Assembly (NCBI GenBank): GCA_918244965.1
Contig: CAKJYC010000010.1
Location: forward strand, 1 to 35,959
Length of the DNA stretch: 35,959 nt
Direction: 5' to 3'
Source: Clostridiales bacterium
GTDB lineage: Bacteria; Bacillota; Clostridia; Christensenellales; CAG-138
A model generated the notes under the pieces. That model had not been told where the DNA came from and made no database searches. It was given only the letters and a program-made list of their open reading frames with translations. The position numbers and the translations under genes were made by a program. Below, piece after piece: positions 33,100 through 35,959 of the stretch. How positions within the stretch are numbered: the first letter of the stretch is position 1; the number at the start of each line of letters is the position of its first letter.

Positions 33100-34518
33100 A
33101 TGACCGCACAGGAGATCATGACACTGATCCGGGAGCAGGATATCAAGATGGTCGACTTCAAGATCGTCGACATCGACGGACAGTTCCGCCACGTTACCAT
33201 CCCCGCCGCCAATTTCACCGAAGAAACGCTGAAGAACGGCATCGGGTTCGACGCATCCAACTATGGCTATGCCGTCGTCGAAAAGAGCGACATGGTCTAT
33301 ATCCCCGATCTGGATACGGCCATGATCGACCCGTTCTGCACGGTCAAGACGCTGTCCATGATCGGCAACGCCATGATCATCGACTATCCGAACAACCGGC
33401 CGCTCGCGCAGTATCCGCGCAACATCGTGCAGGCCGCCGTGCAGTACATGAAGGACACCGGCATTGCGGACGAGATGAAGATCCTGCCGGAGTTCGAGTT
33501 CTATCTGTTCGATCAGGTCGGCTGGAAGGTCGATCACAACCAGATCACGGCGTTCCTCGACGCGGATCAGGCTTACTGGAACAGCGAGACCGAGGGCCGC
33601 GGCTGCGTCGTCCCGTTCCAGAAGCACTATCACGTCGCCAAGCCGCTCGACCGCACCTATGAGTGCCGCAGCGAGATGTGCATGGAGATCGAAAAGGCGG
33701 GCATCCCGGTGAAGTATCATCACCCGGAGGTCGGCGGCGCGGGCCAGTTCGAGATCGAGCCGCTGCTCGGCGAGATGACCAGAATGGCGGACGGCAGCAT
33801 GATGATCAAGTACATCATCCGCAACGTCGCCGAGAAGTTCGGCCTTTCCGCCACGCTGATGCCCAAGCCCGTGTACGGCGAAGCCGGCAGCGGCATGCAC
33901 GTCCATATGATCCTGTTCAAGGACGGCGAACCGGTCTTCAGCGACGACAACGGCTATTCGCACCTCTCCAAGGAAGCGCACTGGTTCATGGGCGGACTGT
34001 TGAAGCACATCGCGTCGCTCTGCGCGATCACGAATCCGTCGACCAACTCGTTCAAGCGCCTTGTTCCGGGCTTTGAAGCGCCGGTCACCGTGGGCTACGC
34101 GACCTCCAACCGCAGCGCGGTCATCCGCATTCCGGCATACGCGAAGTCGCCGAAGCTGCGCCGCTTCGAGCTCAGAAATCCGGACGGCACCTGCAACCCG
34201 TACTTCTGCTACGCGGCGATCCTGATGGCCGGTCTTGACGGCATCAAGAATCAGATCGACCCGCACGCGAACGGCTGGGGCCCGTACGATATGAACCTCT
34301 TCGAGCTGCCGCCGGAGGAGAAGGCGAAGCTGCATCAACTGCCGACCTCGCTCGAACAGGCGCTCGACGCGCTGGAGGCCGATCACGACTACCTCACGGC
34401 GGGCGGCGTGTTCCCGGAGGGACTGCTCAAAAATTACATCAAGCGCAAGCGCGCCGAGTGTCTGGAGCTTAGCAAGATCCCGCATCCCGCGGAGTTCGAG
34501 AAATACTACAACATGTAA
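33100..34518 (+). CDS. glnA: Glutamine synthetase, type I
   Basis: The 472-residue enzyme makes glutamine from glutamate, ammonia and ATP as a cytoplasmic dodecamer. Motifs in order are FDASNYGYAVVEKSDM (beta-Grasp domain), LPEFEFYLFD, GQFEIEP, MPKPVYGEAGSGMHVHM, NPSTNSFKRLVPGFEAP, NRSAVIRIP and RRFELRNPDGTCNPYFCYAA. The site that carries the adenylylated tyrosine in enterobacterial enzymes (NLYDLPPEE) reads NLFELPPEE, so adenylylation control is excluded. The N-terminal segment differs from the standard Bacillus GlnA start, so a GlnA-like paralogue with related chemistry is possible. The ATG at 33100 has GGAGG 12 bp upstream. The Gate-domain gene follows 36 nt later. Confidence 0.92.
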   Translation: MTAQEIMTLIREQDIKMVDFKIVDIDGQFRHVTIPAANFTEETLKNGIGFDASNYGYAVVEKSDMVYIPDLDTAMIDPFCTVKTLSMIGNAMIIDYPNNRPLAQYPRNIVQAAVQYMKDTGIADEMKILPEFEFYLFDQVGWKVDHNQITAFLDADQAYWNSETEGRGCVVPFQKHYHVAKPLDRTYECRSEMCMEIEKAGIPVKYHHPEVGGAGQFEIEPLLGEMTRMADGSMMIKYIIRNVAEKFGLSATLMPKPVYGEAGSGMHVHMILFKDGEPVFSDDNGYSHLSKEAHWFMGGLLKHIASLCAITNPSTNSFKRLVPGFEAPVTVGYATSNRSAVIRIPAYAKSPKLRRFELRNPDGTCNPYFCYAAILMAGLDGIKNQIDPHANGWGPYDMNLFELPPEEKAKLHQLPTSLEQALDALEADHDYLTAGGVFPEGLLKNYIKRKRAECLELSKIPHPAEFEKYYNM

Positions 34519-34554
34519 AGAGAGCCGCAGGAGGCGGAGGGGCAGATCGGGCAC

Positions 34555-35751
34555 ATGAAGCAGCCAAAGAATAAACAGCAGCCGGTCGATCCGGTGCGTC
34601 AGAAACGGAGAAGAACGCTCACCGCGGTGATCTGTCTCCTGTCGATCATTGCGTTTTTCGTGATCTTTGCGATCCCGATGGGCGTCGGCCAGTCGCTGAA
34701 TACGCTGATGAACACGGCGTATCACGTGCTGATGAACACCGTATTCTTCCTGATGGCGATCGCGGTCATTGCGGGCGCGATCTCGGAGCTGCTCAGTGAA
34801 TTCGGCGTCGTCGAGCTGATCAACAAGATCCTGTCGCCGCTGATGCGGCCGCTGTTCGGCATGCCCGGCGCGTCCGCGCTCGGCATCGTCACGACGTATC
34901 TGTCCGACAATCCCGCGATCCTGACGCTTGCGAACGACGCCAAGTTCCGCCGCTTCTTCAAGGCGTATCAGATCCCGGCGCTGACCAACCTCGGCACGTC
35001 GTTCGGCATGGGCCTGATCGTCACGAGCTCAATGCTTGCGCTGTCCGGCACGCTCGGCATGGGCGTCGTATGGGCGGCGCTGTGCGGCAATCTTGCGACC
35101 GTGTTCGGCGCGGTCGTGTCGACGCGGATGATGCTGTTCTTCATGAAGCGCGCGTTCAAGGATCACGACGCGCCGGCGGTCGTTGAGCCGGAGCGTGCGG
35201 AAACGGTCGAAGAGGGCGAGAAGCCGAAGGGCTTTCTGCGCGTGCTTTCCGCGCTGATGGAGGGCGGCAAGAAGGGCGTCGATCTCGGCCTTGCGATCAT
35301 TCCGGGCGTACTGATCATCTGTTCGGTCGTCATGATGCTGACGTACGGTCCGTCCGCGGACGGCACCTATACCGGCGCGGCCAAGGAGGGCATCGCGGCG
35401 CTGCCGTGGATCGCCGACAAGATCGGCTTCCTCTTAAAGCCGCTGTTCGGCTTCTCCAACAACCAGGCGCTTGCGATCCCGGTCACGGCGCTGGGCAGCG
35501 CGGGCGCGGCGCTCAGCATGATCAAGGTGCAGGTCGAAAGCGGCGTGGTCTCGCTCAACGACATCGCGGTGTTCACGGCGATCTGCATGTGCTGGAGCGG
35601 CTATCTGTCCACCCATGTCTCCATGATGGACGCGCTGAAGTGCAACCGCTTCACCGGCAAGGCGATCCTCTGCCACACGATCGGCGGCCTGTGCGCAGGC
35701 GTCGTCGCGCACTGGCTGTTCATGCTGATCAGCGTGATCTTCGGGTTATAA
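34555..35751 (+). CDS. Nucleoside-recognition (Gate) domain membrane protein
   Basis: The 398-residue protein has about nine membrane helices with two Gate-type repeats. The first (about 55-190) has FFLMAIAVIAGAISELLSEF and the second (about 240-390) has GLAIIPGVLIICSVVMML. SDNPAILTLANDAKFRRF and CWSGYLSTHVSMMDAL lie at equivalent places. Related proteins include the spore maturation SpmA/SpmB pair and nucleoside-transporter cores; no transport substrate is established for this branch. The N-terminal 20 residues are basic and cytoplasmic. RBS GGAGG lies upstream of 34555. It shares the glutamine synthetase transcript and ends at the terminator at 35771. A link to glutamine or ammonium transport is possible from position alone. 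Confidence 0.85.
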   Translation: MKQPKNKQQPVDPVRQKRRRTLTAVICLLSIIAFFVIFAIPMGVGQSLNTLMNTAYHVLMNTVFFLMAIAVIAGAISELLSEFGVVELINKILSPLMRPLFGMPGASALGIVTTYLSDNPAILTLANDAKFRRFFKAYQIPALTNLGTSFGMGLIVTSSMLALSGTLGMGVVWAALCGNLATVFGAVVSTRMMLFFMKRAFKDHDAPAVVEPERAETVEEGEKPKGFLRVLSALMEGGKKGVDLGLAIIPGVLIICSVVMMLTYGPSADGTYTGAAKEGIAALPWIADKIGFLLKPLFGFSNNQALAIPVTALGSAGAALSMIKVQVESGVVSLNDIAVFTAICMCWSGYLSTHVSMMDALKCNRFTGKAILCHTIGGLCAGVVAHWLFMLISVIFGL

Positions 35752-35770
35752 GTTCATACGCATCAAAACG

Positions 35771-35798
35771 CAGCGGTCCGGTTTTTCGGACCGCTGTT
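35771..35798 (+). terminator. Terminator after the Gate-domain gene
   Basis: CAGCGGTCCG (35771-35780), a GTTTTT loop and CGGACCGCTG (35787-35796) form a perfect 10-bp stem with a short TT tail. The stem core AGCGGTCC recurs in the hairpins at 13530 and 15046. Confidence 0.75.
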
Positions 35799-35837
35799 GC
35801 TGTATCATGGATCATGTCAGGGAGTTAGAATGCCAAA

Positions 35838-35887
35838 GTGAAGTTACGATTTCGGGTAGTAAAAAAGGGATGAAGCCATAACTTCAC
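35838..35887. repeat. Inverted repeat near the window end
   Basis: GTGAAGTTA (35838-35846) and TAACTTCAC (35879-35887) are perfect inverted copies separated by 32 bp. No gene is supported from 35752 to 35959; a candidate ribosome binding site (AAAGGAG) near 35895 is followed by an ATG that hits a stop at once. Confidence 0.5.
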
Positions 35888-35959
35888 ATTGACAAAAGGA
35901 GCGTGGTATGTAGGGAGCGGGAGCGGAGTCAAGGGACAGAACGCTGGACGCGAAGCGTC

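Noticed and set aside
35890-35959. A possible gene start near the window end.
   Set aside because: The only ATG after the ribosome-binding-like AAAGGAG is followed at once by a stop codon, and the window ends before another frame can be judged.

Overview
The window reads as a chromosomal segment of a GC-rich, gut-type member of the Firmicutes (class Clostridia, perhaps Oscillospirales or Christensenellales; the genus cannot be told from sequence alone). Supporting signs are AGGAGG-type ribosome binding sites, sigma-A promoters with 17-bp spacers, a purine riboswitch before xpt-guaA, Gram-positive-type lipoproteins, and teichoic-acid-type enzymes without outer-membrane genes. Genes are dense on both strands. 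No rRNA, tRNA, integrase, transposase or CRISPR array was seen.

Layout. 1-538 is a non-coding block of small hairpins separated by GATATG, containing a MITE-like inverted repeat. 539-5738 is a minus-strand operon: a cytosolic BMP-domain protein with a ParB-like N-terminus, a metallophosphoesterase, tcdA and an ABC exporter. 5814-6593 (minus) encodes a HTH/DUF6017-type replication initiator whose own coding sequence carries four regularly spaced 13-bp repeats next to an AT-rich tract, an apparent origin inside the gene. 6712-9028 is a guanine-riboswitch-controlled xpt-guaA operon. 9127-10489 holds a Bro-N/DinD-like gene and a GNAT acetyltransferase.

10719-25571 looks like a cell-surface polymer region. 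Two 930-residue paralogues each join a YidC/Oxa1-like membrane domain to an alkaline-phosphatase/LTA-synthase-like domain (10719-13511 and 21474-24266). The second is followed by a CDP-glycerol glycerophosphotransferase-like gene. Between them are a winged-helix plus LicC/PntC-like nucleotidyltransferase, a binding lipoprotein, an ABC ATPase, and an ABC permease fused in frame to a second winged-helix plus nucleotidyltransferase module. My inference is that a small phosphorylated or phosphonate head group (2-aminoethylphosphonate is the simplest candidate, phosphocholine the alternative) is imported, activated with CTP and attached to a surface polymer. An AT-richer orphan gene and a nitroreductase lie in the same interval, among several hairpin repeats and a 130-bp MITE-like element.

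25684-35751 carries a secreted subtilisin-like protease, a CapA-type lipoprotein whose linker is encoded by repeat-derived DNA, an SLC13/ArsB-like transporter, a convergent pyroglutamyl peptidase, a class I glutamine synthetase without the usual adenylylation tyrosine, and a Gate-domain membrane protein. The strongest candidates for undescribed biology are the permease-nucleotidyltransferase fusion with its paralogue, the paired YidC-phosphatase-fold fusions, the origin-in-gene initiator, and the repeat-derived linker.
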